The notes under the pieces were generated by a model. It saw only the letters and a list, made by a program, of their open reading frames with translations. It was not told the origin of the DNA and ran no database searches. From positions 1 to 64,000 of the forward strand of contig NZ_NTMG01000082.1 of NCBI RefSeq assembly GCF_002487355.1: DNA of 64,000 nucleotides. The letters are read 5' to 3'. The stretch is from Candidatus Methanoperedens sp. BLZ2 (lineage in GTDB: Archaea; Halobacteriota; Methanosarcinia; Methanosarcinales; Methanoperedenaceae). Numbering within the stretch: the stretch's first letter is position 1; the number at the start of each line of letters is the position of its first letter. Shown piece by piece: positions 50,036 through 58,757 of the stretch. The translations under genes were made by a program, and so were the position numbers.

Positions 50036-51169
50036 TTACTTCTCAATAATCGTCTCCTCTATCTTTATCCCGAAATGCCTTGCTGTCGCCTCAAAATATA
50101 CCATCACCTCATCGCCCTCCTTAAGCGCGGTCACAGGAACGGGCTTACCATCGCTTCCTACAAGCTTTATGGTCTCTGCGTTCTGAAGCAATGTTTTTAT
50201 CCTTGTCCCTTCAACCTCTGCTTCCACAAGCATCAGCGGGCGGCGCTCTATCTTGACCCTTCCCACGACGGCAGGACGGGTTTCACCTTCAGAATCCACT
50301 ATCAGGACCTCATCTCCCGATGCAAGCTCCGAGAGGTAGCGAGTCTTTTCACCGACCCTGATATAAGCATGCACAGCTCCTGCATTAACCCTGAACGGGC
50401 GCGCTGCTACATACGGGCTTTCCTCGGATTCCGAATGCACAAGGAACAATCCGTTGCTTTGCGAACCAATGAGCATTCCTTCACCAAGTACCATCAGGGA
50501 GGCGGTATCCACGCATACCCTGTCGCCCATTCCAACGGGTTTTACTTTTGTCACAGTGGCCTTAACCAGGGGGATATTTTCCATTCCCGACCTGTCCCTG
50601 ACCGCTGTAACTTTCTTTATCTCGGAAAGATTATCAGTATCAAGAAGCACTCCATCTGAGCCATGCTCAAGCGTTTCAAGGGCAAGTTTTGCTTCTTCTG
50701 AATTCTGAACGCCTGCTATTATCTCAACATCAAGTTTCTGCAAACCTGCGATCAGGTTTTCAAGAGGGATGACTTTCCAGTCCGTTCCGATCACAACCAG
50801 ATAATCGCATGATTTCCCAAGTTCAACCGCGAATTGCTCATATTTCTTGTTCTTGATAACTACATAGCCTGCAACGGTTTTGCCCTCCCTTGTTAAATGC
50901 TGAGCTTGTGCAATATCCTCAGAGTTTGCAAAGTCTGCGGGGAGTTTGGTTGTTCCATCACCTTCGCTCTCTTTACCAACTACCACTATGTCGGCGTCTT
51001 CAGACGGCGCAGCGATCTTGATATTTCCCAGTTCCCGGACTTTTGGAATGTCCCCTGCATTCAAAAATACAGTGTCAGCCCCGGATTCAAGACCAGTCGT
51101 GACACGAGGCTTATTTTCTTCCCAGGTACTTCCGTCTGCTTTTATCCACACTGACTTGGTTTTTTTCAC
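50036..51169 (-). CDS. aroB': 3-dehydroquinate synthase II (archaeal)
   Basis: A 377-aa enzyme of the archaeal alternative aromatic pathway, which oxidatively deaminates and cyclises the product of ADTH synthase to 3-dehydroquinate. Family segments: [16 protein letters not shown] at the start, [47 protein letters not shown] and [13 protein letters not shown]. It overlaps the ADTH synthase gene by four bases. The pathway ends in chorismate, which also feeds MqnA/MqnE menaquinone synthesis. Confidence 0.95.
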   Translation of the reverse strand: MKKTKSVWIKADGSTWEENKPRVTTGLESGADTVFLNAGDIPKVRELGNIKIAAPSEDADIVVVGKESEGDGTTKLPADFANSEDIAQAQHLTREGKTVAGYVVIKNKKYEQFAVELGKSCDYLVVIGTDWKVIPLENLIAGLQKLDVEIIAGVQNSEEAKLALETLEHGSDGVLLDTDNLSEIKKVTAVRDRSGMENIPLVKATVTKVKPVGMGDRVCVDTASLMVLGEGMLIGSQSNGLFLVHSESEESPYVAARPFRVNAGAVHAYIRVGEKTRYLSELASGDEVLIVDSEGETRPAVVGRVKIERRPLMLVEAEVEGTRIKTLLQNAETIKLVGSDGKPVPVTALKEGDEVMVYFEATARHFGIKIEETIIEK

Positions 51170-51963
51170 CGCACAGCCTCCATGGCATCTTCCACGCTCA
51201 GGCCTTTATGAACGACAAGTGTCAGTGCACGGGTCATGGCAGTTGGATTTTCATGCTGGAATACATTTCGGCCTATCGCAACGCCTCGCCCGCCTGCATC
51301 AATTGCTCCGCGGACCATTTCGAGGAACTCTTCATCGGTATTGGTCTTTGGGCCTCCTGCCATAACGACCGGAGCAGGACAACCTTCTACTACAGTCCTG
51401 AATGTATCTATATCGCCCGTATAATTTGTTTTTATGATATCTGCACCCAATTCAGCGCCTGCTCTTGCCACATGGGCAACAAGTTCAGGGTCATTTGAGT
51501 TCTTTATGTCCTTTCCGCGCGGGTACATCATCGCGATCAGGGGCATCCCCCAGGCATCGCACTGCTCTGCGACCGAGCCAAGTTTTTGCAGCTGGTCGGC
51601 TTCTGTTTCCGAACCAATGTTAATATGAACACTTACCGCATCTGCTCCCATTTTAATTGCTTCTTCTACTGTGCACACCTGCACCTTATCATTGGGATCA
51701 GGCCCAAGCGACGTGGATGCGCTCATGTGTATGATTAGACCAATATCCCTTCCGTAGCCGCGGTGGCCGTGTTTTGCCATCCCTTTTTGTAAAAGGACCG
51801 CGTTTGCGCCTCCGTCTGCAACTTTGTTCACCATCTCTGCAAGATTTACAATTCCCCTTACAGGTCCCATGGAAATCCCATGGTCCATCGGAATTATTAC
51901 CATATTCCTGCTTTCCCTGTCCATGATCCGTTCAAGTCTTATTTTCTTACCAATTTCTGACAT
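51166..51963 (-). CDS. aroA': 2-amino-3,7-dideoxy-D-threo-hept-6-ulosonate synthase (ADTH synthase)
   Basis: A 265-aa class I aldolase. Segments: [13 protein letters not shown] (catalytic aspartate), [32 protein letters not shown] (Schiff-base lysine) and [27 protein letters not shown] (phosphate site). It starts the archaeal shikimate route. ATG at 51963 is chosen because aaaggtgatcata lies before it; a GTG at 51972 is rejected. The promoter region carries an inverted repeat at 51988-52012 just after the TATA box. Confidence 0.95.
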   Translation of the reverse strand: MSEIGKKIRLERIMDRESRNMVIIPMDHGISMGPVRGIVNLAEMVNKVADGGANAVLLQKGMAKHGHRGYGRDIGLIIHMSASTSLGPDPNDKVQVCTVEEAIKMGADAVSVHINIGSETEADQLQKLGSVAEQCDAWGMPLIAMMYPRGKDIKNSNDPELVAHVARAGAELGADIIKTNYTGDIDTFRTVVEGCPAPVVMAGGPKTNTDEEFLEMVRGAIDAGGRGVAIGRNVFQHENPTAMTRALTLVVHKGLSVEDAMEAVR

Positions 51964-51987
51964 TATGATCACCTTTGTATAAATTTT

Positions 51988-52012
51988 ATGTTAGTATGTG
52001 ACACACTAACAT
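51988..52012 (-). promoter_or_regulatory. Operator-like inverted repeat upstream of aroA'
   Basis: ATGTTAGT (51988-51995) and ACTAACAT (52005-52012) are perfect inverted repeats with a 9-base spacer. In the minus direction a TATA box (tttatata, about 52024-52032) lies just upstream, so the repeat covers the expected transcription start, a common place for a repressor site. It could control the aromatic pathway genes. Confidence 0.55.
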
Positions 52013-52220
52013 GGTAGTGACGATATATAAATTTAACTCAAGCAACTCCTACCTTCATGAATTCAAGAAGTTGTGGCATCAATAAAACGTTTTTTTGATT
52101 GCTTAATACTTTCACCCCACTCTTGGTTAAGAGCTATATCTTTTCATACCATTAGAGTTCATTGGAATTTAAATACTATTAAATAAATTATATGTTATAA
52201 GAGGCTATCAGAGGGATTAA

Positions 52221-52778
52221 ATGGAAATTGCAGATGCGATATTAGTAACAATTAAAGCCGCAGGAGGCTGTATTTCAGGACGTACTACGATTCAAAAATT
52301 GATTTACTTTGAGTCCTTATTTAATCTAGTTAATGCTAACTACAGACCTCACTATTATGGCCCATATAGTTCAGATGTCTCAAGCATAATTCAAGAGCTT
52401 ACATACCTTGACTTTGTAAAAGAAGAAGTTGAAACCCGCGAAACAACTGGTTTTACAGTTTCTGGTGATTGGAAAAGATATTGCTATACAATTTCTGATG
52501 GTGGCAATGAGATAATTGAACATATTAAAAAGGAACACGCAAAAGAATATAGTGAAATTGTTAATTTTGTTAAAATCTGCAAAAAGACCGCGGATCTTGA
52601 CGTAAATATACTATCTTGGGCAGCAAAACTAAATTATATATTATTAAAACAGGGTACACCTATGACAACTGAAGAGATAACAACGATAGCGGAATCTTTT
52701 GGATGGAAGTTATCTCAGGATCAGATTAACAATGCGGTCGAACTTTTAAAGCAGCTAAATCTTGTTCAGGCTAATTAA
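52221..52778 (+). CDS. YwgA-like protein paired with an HD hydrolase
   Basis: A 185-aa protein resembling YwgA: MEIADAILVTIKAAGGCISGRTTIQKLIYFESL, then YGPYSSDVSSIIQELTYLDFV and a winged-helix-like end (MTTEEITTIAESFGWKLSQDQINNAVELLKQL). In Bacillus ywgA lies near the HD-domain gene ywfO, and here an HD gene starts at this gene's last base, so the pairing is conserved. Function unknown. Confidence 0.7.
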   Translation: MEIADAILVTIKAAGGCISGRTTIQKLIYFESLFNLVNANYRPHYYGPYSSDVSSIIQELTYLDFVKEEVETRETTGFTVSGDWKRYCYTISDGGNEIIEHIKKEHAKEYSEIVNFVKICKKTADLDVNILSWAAKLNYILLKQGTPMTTEEITTIAESFGWKLSQDQINNAVELLKQLNLVQAN

Positions 52779-54097
52779 TGCTCGAATTTGAAAAGTTTTT
52801 TAGAGATCCTCTTTATGGTTTCATTGGGCTCACTCATACAGAACTGGAACTTTTAGGAACACCGGTTGTTCAAAGACTTAGACGAATAAAACAACTTGGA
52901 AATACCCATTTAGTTTATCCTAGTGCATGCCATTCCAGGTTTGAGCATACACTTGGTGTCCTTCACATAGCAAATCGAATGGCAGAGAAGTTAAGATTAA
53001 ATGAAACTGAAATTGCAATTATTCGAATTGCAGCTTTGCTCCATGATATAGGGCACGGGCCTTTATCTCACAACTTTGAAACCATTCTTGAGAATATAAA
53101 TAACCAAAGAATCAGCCACGAAAGTATTACATTGCGGATAATAGAGGAAGATCGTGATCTAGACAGGATTATGGGGGGCCATAAAGACGACGTTCTTTTA
53201 TTATTTGATGAAAAAAATGATACAGTTAATAGAAAAATTATTTCGGGGAACATTGATGCAGATAGATTGGACTACTTAAGAAGAGACTCCTACCATTCAG
53301 GAGTGGCATACGGTATATTCGACCTTGAAAGGATTCTTCATACAATACAAAAAATAGTCGATGGAGATAGGTCGGAGATTGCAATCTTAAAAAAAGGGCA
53401 GGATGCTATTGAAAGTTATCGTTTGGCCCGGTTTTTAATGCACACACAAGTGTATTATCATCATGTGAGAGCTATCACAGACAATATGCTTAATCGAGCT
53501 GTTGAAATAGCCGTTCGTGATGAAATTTTGGGCACAAATTTACTCAAATTTGATAGTGATGATTTCTTAAACAATTATCTATCATTAGATGATAGTAGAC
53601 TTTTTATAAAAATATTATCAAACAAAGACAGCAATGCTTATAGGTTAATAAATGATTTAGAAAATAGAAATCTATTGAAGAGAGGATATGAAATAGACCT
53701 CAGAAAATTGAATCCGATGAAAAAAAGAAAAATAATGCAGTTGAAATCGAGAGATTTTAGAAAAATAGAGGGAAAATTAGCGGAAAAATGTAATTGTGAT
53801 AAAGATTTCATAATAATAAATTTACAGAAAATTGAAAATACTTTATATAAATCCTCTTATGAATTCTTTAAATCCGGTGAAACCCCCATACTCATTTTGG
53901 ACGATGATGGACCCCGTGAAATAGAAAAAGAATCACCTATATTTGGTTCACAGGATCCTTTATTAAAGTTGTATATTTTCTGTCCTAACCATAAATACAT
54001 ATTCAAACTTGCTCCTGATCACTCCCCAACCTTTCTTACAACTACCGACCCATCCCTCATCCTGATGAGTCTTTCCTTCACTATCCCGTATTTATGA
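52778..54097 (+). CDS. HD-domain phosphohydrolase (dNTPase/SAMHD1-like, YwfO type)
   Basis: A 439-aa HD protein. It starts like the family (FFRDPLYGFIGLTHTELELLGTPVVQRLRRIKQLG, then SRFEHTLGVLHIA), with the HD pair in ALLHDIGHGPLSHNFE and the last metal aspartate in NIDADRLDYLRRDSYHSGV. Likely acts on nucleotides. Its last 26 codons run antisense into the convergent fwdC-like gene (79-base overlap), giving an odd terminal stretch (FLTTTDPSLILMSLSF), so the native stop may have been lost. Confidence 0.85.
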   Translation: MLEFEKFFRDPLYGFIGLTHTELELLGTPVVQRLRRIKQLGNTHLVYPSACHSRFEHTLGVLHIANRMAEKLRLNETEIAIIRIAALLHDIGHGPLSHNFETILENINNQRISHESITLRIIEEDRDLDRIMGGHKDDVLLLFDEKNDTVNRKIISGNIDADRLDYLRRDSYHSGVAYGIFDLERILHTIQKIVDGDRSEIAILKKGQDAIESYRLARFLMHTQVYYHHVRAITDNMLNRAVEIAVRDEILGTNLLKFDSDDFLNNYLSLDDSRLFIKILSNKDSNAYRLINDLENRNLLKRGYEIDLRKLNPMKKRKIMQLKSRDFRKIEGKLAEKCNCDKDFIIINLQKIENTLYKSSYEFFKSGETPILILDDDGPREIEKESPIFGSQDPLLKLYIFCPNHKYIFKLAPDHSPTFLTTTDPSLILMSLSFTIPYL

Positions 54098-54984
54098 TAG
54101 CTCATAGCTTCGACATGACCAATGCCCAGATTTTTCATAATCAGTTTAGCATCCTCCTGCGCTATGTCAAGTTCTTCTACTGGAGGCGAAACATTGACTT
54201 TTTTCTTTGATAAGATCGCCCCATCCTTCATATTGGCCCCGGCATATCCCTTTGCATCATTTAAAATAAGTGTGCCCTTCTTCATATATGCCCCGGCAAA
54301 TTCACCTGCTGTTCCTTCAACAATTAAGAGACCGCCATCAAGATGTGCGCCAGTATTCATGCCTGCATCTCCTGTGACCTGGATCCTGCCTTTTTGCATC
54401 AAAAGCCCTGTTCCATTGTAGACATCACCCTCAATTGTGACTACAGCCTCGCAATTGCATCTTGCAGCTATTGTCCCTCGCAGGATTCCGTCATCGAGGA
54501 GTAAATGTTTTTTTCTGTCATCATAATTGTTCTTAATAAGAACATCTTTCCCTGTTCTGTTGCACAGGATATCTGTAATAGACCGAAACTTCCTGTAACC
54601 TGATTCATCCGATACCACCTCTATCACATTTCCAGTGGGCTGCCCTACATTTCCTTTAACATATATGGTTCCTGAAACCATCCCCATCCCCATTTCTGAT
54701 GAGACATCCCCATCGATGTAGAGTTTTCCTGTATTTTCAATAGCTCCTGTTCCTCCGAAATGCTTGAGGTTCACTCCCATGCTATAACCCAGGCCTTTGC
54801 CTGCATTACCTGAAATATGCACTTCCTTTCCTTTCTTCAACTCATTTACAAGATCAGAATAAGTGTAATTCGTACCAGCCTGGGAAGGGATGATTGTTCC
54901 CGGACGGATCTTATTGTTCTGCCATGTGAAATTGTATGTGTAATCGCACAGGTTATCGATGCGGTCTTTTAAAGTCAAAAACAT
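54019..54984 (-). CDS. FwdC-like GXGXG β-helix protein
   Basis: A 321-aa right-handed β-helix protein built from G-x-G-x-G turns: HISGNAGKGLGYSMGVNLKHF, GKLYIDGDVSSEMGMGMVSG, VTIEGDVYNGTGLLMQKG, VTGDAGMNTGAHLDGG, GTAGEFAGAYMKKG and LNDAKGYAGANMKDG. This is the fold of formylmethanofuran dehydrogenase subunit C and of the glutamate-synthase C-terminal domain. It is longer than usual FwdC and no other fwd genes are near, so it may be an isolated paralogue. The ATG at 54984 follows a TTG at 54993. Confidence 0.78.
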   Translation of the reverse strand: MFLTLKDRIDNLCDYTYNFTWQNNKIRPGTIIPSQAGTNYTYSDLVNELKKGKEVHISGNAGKGLGYSMGVNLKHFGGTGAIENTGKLYIDGDVSSEMGMGMVSGTIYVKGNVGQPTGNVIEVVSDESGYRKFRSITDILCNRTGKDVLIKNNYDDRKKHLLLDDGILRGTIAARCNCEAVVTIEGDVYNGTGLLMQKGRIQVTGDAGMNTGAHLDGGLLIVEGTAGEFAGAYMKKGTLILNDAKGYAGANMKDGAILSKKKVNVSPPVEELDIAQEDAKLIMKNLGIGHVEAMSYHKYGIVKERLIRMRDGSVVVRKVGE

Positions 54985-55009
54985 ATATTTCAATCATTAA
55001 TTTCAATCA

Positions 55010-55987
55010 TTATACCAGTTTCTTTGGATCTAAAACGCCTGTCAGCACTGCTGTAACCTTAACGGTTCCTTCGAGGGATTCATCAATTTTTGCCCCCCAC
55101 ACGATTCGTCCTGTATTTGGCGCCTTCTGGAGAATGATCTCACCTGCCTGCGTTACTTCACCCAGTGTCATGTCTTCGCCGCCTGTAATATGAATAAGCA
55201 CACCATATGTCCCTGAAATATCAGATACATCAAGAAGCGGTGATGCAAGAGCCAGTTCAACTGCTTTCTGTATGCGTTTCTCCCCTTGCGCTTCGCCTAT
55301 TCCGATAGCTGATATTCCTCCACGCTCAACTATGCTTCGAAGGTCTGAATAATCAAGGTTCACAAGACTTGCATGGGTAATTGTTTCAGAAATATTTTTT
55401 ATGAAAGCGCCAACAAACTCGTTCGCTACGGCAAAACCCTCTCGCAAAGGCAGGGCTCCTGCAATATCCCTCAACCTTGAATTGTCTATCACGACCAGGG
55501 AATCGCAATTGTCGGCAAGGGATTTTATTCCGGTGATAGCTTTCTTTCGCCTTGAGAGTTCATAATTGAATGGCATCATTACGCAGCCTATTGTCAATAT
55601 TCCTGCTTCCTGTGCTGCCTCAGCTACTATTGAAGCAGCGCCTGTGCCGGTACCTCCACCCATTCCTGCTATTATGAATATCAGGGTTGAACCGGCAAGT
55701 TCCTTTTTTATTTCCTGTATGCTCTTTCTTGCCGCTTCTGTGCCTCGTTCTGCATAACCGCCGCACCCCTTTCCCCCATAAGCCTCTTCTCCCATCAGGA
55801 TTTTCATATCGGCTTTCACTTCTAATAAATGAGGAGCATCAGTATCCGTTGCGATAATTTTGATTCCTGCCATCTCTTTTTGGGCTATCCATGAGACTAT
55901 GTTGCAGCCCGCTCCTCCAAGACCGATGATCGCTACTGTTGGTTTTGCTGCTTTTGCCAGCTCTGATATTCTTGAATCAAGTGTCAT
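55010..55987 (-). CDS. ftsZ: FtsZ/tubulin-family GTPase
   Basis: A 325-aa FtsZ-family protein. GTP-binding segments: VAIIGLGGAGCNIV, the tubulin signature GMGGGTGTGAA (about 108-118), and the T7-like synergy region NLDYSDLRSIVERGG. It is FtsZ-like rather than CetZ by these motifs. It likely polymerises at the division plane. No C-terminal tail beyond the globular part. It lies 25 bases upstream of the fwdC-like gene on the same strand. Confidence 0.88.
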   Translation of the reverse strand: MTLDSRISELAKAAKPTVAIIGLGGAGCNIVSWIAQKEMAGIKIIATDTDAPHLLEVKADMKILMGEEAYGGKGCGGYAERGTEAARKSIQEIKKELAGSTLIFIIAGMGGGTGTGAASIVAEAAQEAGILTIGCVMMPFNYELSRRKKAITGIKSLADNCDSLVVIDNSRLRDIAGALPLREGFAVANEFVGAFIKNISETITHASLVNLDYSDLRSIVERGGISAIGIGEAQGEKRIQKAVELALASPLLDVSDISGTYGVLIHITGGEDMTLGEVTQAGEIILQKAPNTGRIVWGAKIDESLEGTVKVTAVLTGVLDPKKLV

Positions 55988-56310
55988 GAAAATTCTCCTC
56001 CGGAAATGTTGTCCTTGTACCTCAACTATTAACCTTTTTATCTCTGTATTAAGATATATACTTAACCAATGGATAAAGGGAGGAAAGGAAAACTTCTATT
56101 TTTGTCTTTTTCCGCAAAATCCTGGCGAAATAATTTCAGGACTCTACACACAGCCAGGAGCACGAATAAGTATATATACTATTATCATGAATTATTAATT
56201 GAGATAGGGGAGTTAAAGTAGAATTTTTTAAAATAATAAGCCACGTTTTTAACCCCCTCCTCTTTTTTGTTCGATAATCTTAAGGGAAAAATGCAAAGAG
56301 GGAGTAACAA
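55988..56310. other. Divergent intergenic region
   Basis: About 320 bases between ftsZ and the phosphodiesterase gene. It contains the 12-bp palindrome AGTATATATACT (56169-56180), a likely TATA box, and a T/C-rich stretch (ccccctcctcttttttg) before the plus-strand gene. A 50-codon ORF at 56069-56221 exists but is too basic and unsupported to call. Confidence 0.4.
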
Positions 56311-56862
56311 ATGAATCTGATCCTCCTTTCGGACACCCACATAAAACAGGGACAATCACTCCTTTCGCGTCTCCCTGAAGAACTTATTTCAATAATCAAA
56401 AGCTGCGACCTTATCATCCACGCAGGGGATTTTGAAACACTTGTTTGCTATAATGAGCTTGATTCCCTGGGAAAACTCGTTGCGGTTCATGGTGATACCG
56501 ACAGTCCCGAACTTATGAAGCTCCTGCCTGAGCGCAAGGTGATCAAGGTCGAGGGAATAAATATCGGAATCATCCACAAAGGGCAGCTCACATCAGAAAA
56601 TACAGACGGCCTTCGCTACCTTGCAAAAGAAATGGGTGTGGATGTATTGATCTTCGGGCACTTCCATCACCCTATAGCCCATAAAAGCGAGGTGCTATTG
56701 CTTTCACCGGGAAGCGCAACAGTACCAGGAATAGCAGAGCCAAGCGCTATCGGGCTTGAGATAAAAAATAAATCAGTAACAGGAAAAATCATCCGCTGTA
56801 AAGACAACTCATGTACTTATTTTGAATTCCAAAAGTCTCCTCATTTAAAAGATAATGTCTGA
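56311..56862 (+). CDS. YfcE/MJ0936-type metallophosphodiesterase
   Basis: A 183-aa calcineurin-like phosphodiesterase with all metal motifs: SDTH (7-10), GDF, HGDTD, HKG and GHFHHP (about 117-122). Small enzymes of this group hydrolyse phosphodiesters, 2',3'-cyclic nucleotides or both in vitro; the natural substrate is unsure. The 3' end overlaps the convergent endonuclease V gene by 18 bases. Confidence 0.88.
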   Translation: MNLILLSDTHIKQGQSLLSRLPEELISIIKSCDLIIHAGDFETLVCYNELDSLGKLVAVHGDTDSPELMKLLPERKVIKVEGINIGIIHKGQLTSENTDGLRYLAKEMGVDVLIFGHFHHPIAHKSEVLLLSPGSATVPGIAEPSAIGLEIKNKSVTGKIIRCKDNSCTYFEFQKSPHLKDNV

Positions 56863-57537
56863 TGAGATCGATATATTCCTTTTGAATTCAGTCACATAAT
56901 TGTGTGCAAGCCTGGTCGGTTCGGGAAGCTTGTGGCTGCGAATGCAGGCTTTAACAATAGAAAGAGAACTTTCAAGTGAAACCCGATGTCCTGGCGCTAC
57001 TACTATCGGTCTGCTTCTCTTTTGCGATTTTAGCAGCCACCCCACATCGCGCCCCTTATAGATAAGAGAGGTCGCTTCACCGGCACTTGAGGGTTCTTCC
57101 CCCGAGCCGCATAAGATTTTCTTTGTAATCCCTATTGTGGGCACATCAAGCGCCACACCGATATGCGTGGCAATGCCAGCTCTGCGGGGGTGGTTTATGC
57201 CTGCGCCATCAACCATAAGGATATCCGGTTTTGTTTTGAGTTTATTAAAAGCGCTCACGATGGAAGGGCCTTCACGGAAACTCAGGAAAGTGGGAATGTA
57301 TGGATAATTCACAGCCTGGATCGAAAAGACGCAGTCGATCAATTCAAGGGAAACATAGTCCAGAACCACAATGCAGGAAATTATTCTCTCATCTATGAAT
57401 GCCTGGTCGGCGCCTCCAATGAGATGCAGCTCGCCAAAATCGTCTCTTATAATTACCTGCTCTGAAACAAGCTTCTGGGCTGCGAGCAGGGATTCCCTGG
57501 ATGTGTCAGCAGGAAAGAAATCCGGTAAAAATGGCAT
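56845..57537 (-). CDS. nfi: Endonuclease V
   Basis: A 230-aa DNA-repair nuclease acting on deaminated adenine (inosine). Catalytic residues are visible: Asp in LIGGADQAF (about 44), Glu in YIPTFLSFREGP and Asp in MVDGAGINHPRRAGIATHIGV, then PGHRVS. YIPxFLxFREGP is the wedge-like family signature. Opposite, 63 bases away, lies a glycosylase-like gene, giving a small base-repair locus. Confidence 0.93.
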   Translation of the reverse strand: MPFLPDFFPADTSRESLLAAQKLVSEQVIIRDDFGELHLIGGADQAFIDERIISCIVVLDYVSLELIDCVFSIQAVNYPYIPTFLSFREGPSIVSAFNKLKTKPDILMVDGAGINHPRRAGIATHIGVALDVPTIGITKKILCGSGEEPSSAGEATSLIYKGRDVGWLLKSQKRSRPIVVAPGHRVSLESSLSIVKACIRSHKLPEPTRLAHNYVTEFKRNISISSDIIF

Positions 57538-57600
57538 AATACTATTAATGTTTGGGATTTCAATAATTATAATCTTCCGTAAAATTTCTGATGATAATAT

Positions 57601-58239
57601 ATGAACCGAATTAAAACCTTGTGTTCCAGCTTCCCATTATACAGTGAAGAACTGGGGATAGATATAACAAAGCCGTCGGGCAGGTTCAAATGGTTCCTCG
57701 CCTCCATCCTTTTCGGCGCAAGGATAAGCGAAAAGATAGCAATGAAGACTTACAGGACATTGGAAAAATATGGAGTTCTTAGCCCAGAGAAAATCCTTGA
57801 TGCGGGTTGGGATGAGCTTGTGAGGATACTGGATGAAGGCGGGTATGTGAGATACGATTTTTCAACTGCAACAAAACTGCTGAACATAATGAAGGAACTC
57901 AAGGAAAAATACAGCTCGCTGGAAGAGCTACATGCACAATCGGGTAACACCGAAGAGCTGAAAAGTAAGTTAATGGAGTTTAAAGGGATTGGCGAGGTTA
58001 CGTCCCAGATATTCCTGCGGGAGTTAAGAGGAGTGTGGAAAATAGATGTGCCTGTGTCCAATAAAGCCGCTGAAATGGCAGAAAGGATGAATATTGATCT
58101 TGAGGAGTTTGAGGGTGAGGAACTGACAAGGGTTGAGGATGCGCTTGTGAAATTGTATTTGAGGGATGGGAAAAAAGGAAAGCGTAGGGATACTTTGGCG
58201 CCGTTTAAAAAAATATATACTTTAGACCCAGAGATATAG
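57601..58239 (+). CDS. HhH-GPD DNA glycosylase-like protein
   Basis: A 212-aa protein of the endonuclease III/HhH-GPD superfamily. The helix-hairpin-helix is MEFKGIGEVTSQIFLREL and the catalytic aspartate is in VWKIDVPVSNKA. The lysine of bifunctional Nth is replaced, pointing to a monofunctional glycosylase. No C-terminal 4Fe-4S cysteines are present. Substrate unknown. Encoded 34 bases before a small HTH-like gene. Confidence 0.78.
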   Translation: MNRIKTLCSSFPLYSEELGIDITKPSGRFKWFLASILFGARISEKIAMKTYRTLEKYGVLSPEKILDAGWDELVRILDEGGYVRYDFSTATKLLNIMKELKEKYSSLEELHAQSGNTEELKSKLMEFKGIGEVTSQIFLRELRGVWKIDVPVSNKAAEMAERMNIDLEEFEGEELTRVEDALVKLYLRDGKKGKRRDTLAPFKKIYTLDPEI

Positions 58240-58273
58240 ACAAATCTTAAAAAGAATAAAAGTTGATGAAAAT

Positions 58274-58477
58274 ATGGGAATTGCCAGAAAATACATAGCA
58301 AAAGGAGTAACAGAGGAACTTATAATCGAATATCATAATAAGGTGTATTCAATCTCCAGGATAGCAGAAAATATTGATGTGCCGATAGGAAAAGTAATGG
58401 ATGTACTTTCAAGGCTTAATGAAGAGAGTGATGTTGATAAAACTCTTGACAAAATTGAAACCAGTTCATTGGACTGA
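58274..58477 (+). CDS. Small helix-turn-helix-like protein
   Basis: A 67-aa protein. The middle (EELIIEYHNKVYSISRIAENIDVPIGKVMDVLSRLNEE) looks like a single HTH unit with recognition helix IGKVMDVLSRL. It follows the glycosylase gene by 34 bases. Possibly a DNA-binding partner; not a named family. Confidence 0.6.
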   Translation: MGIARKYIAKGVTEELIIEYHNKVYSISRIAENIDVPIGKVMDVLSRLNEESDVDKTLDKIETSSLD

Positions 58478-58524
58478 TGGCAAAGAAAATTATCTGTAGA
58501 ATACAATATTCGATGGGATAATCC

Positions 58525-58585
58525 CACCGCAAGGAGCGCAAAGGAAGCAAAGAATTTACTGCTACTCTTTGCGTCCTTTGCGGTG
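58525..58585. repeat. Long imperfect hairpin repeat
   Basis: CACCGCAAGGAGCGCAAAG (58525-58543) and CTTTGCGTCCTTTGCGGTG (58567-58585) form an imperfect 19-bp stem with a 23-base loop. Repeats of the form CACCGCAAAG…CGCAAAG are frequent in some microbial genomes. It lies in the otherwise empty 280-base gap before glyS and may serve as a terminator. Confidence 0.6.
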
Positions 58586-58757
58586 AGTTAACTCCTAAAA
58601 AATCCCGAAAGTTGCTGGAAATTAAGGCTAAGGCTTCATACTTAAATTAGAATTTGAATGAGTTAAGGGAACAGAACGTAAGTTATTGACAATATAACTA
58701 AAAATTTACACCCAATCTGAGTAAGTATAATAAATCTGAAACATGTATTAAGCCCTC

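Noticed and set aside
56069-56221. 50-codon basic ORF upstream of the phosphodiesterase gene
   Set aside because: No ribosome site, runs through a TATA-like palindrome and has no recognisable features.
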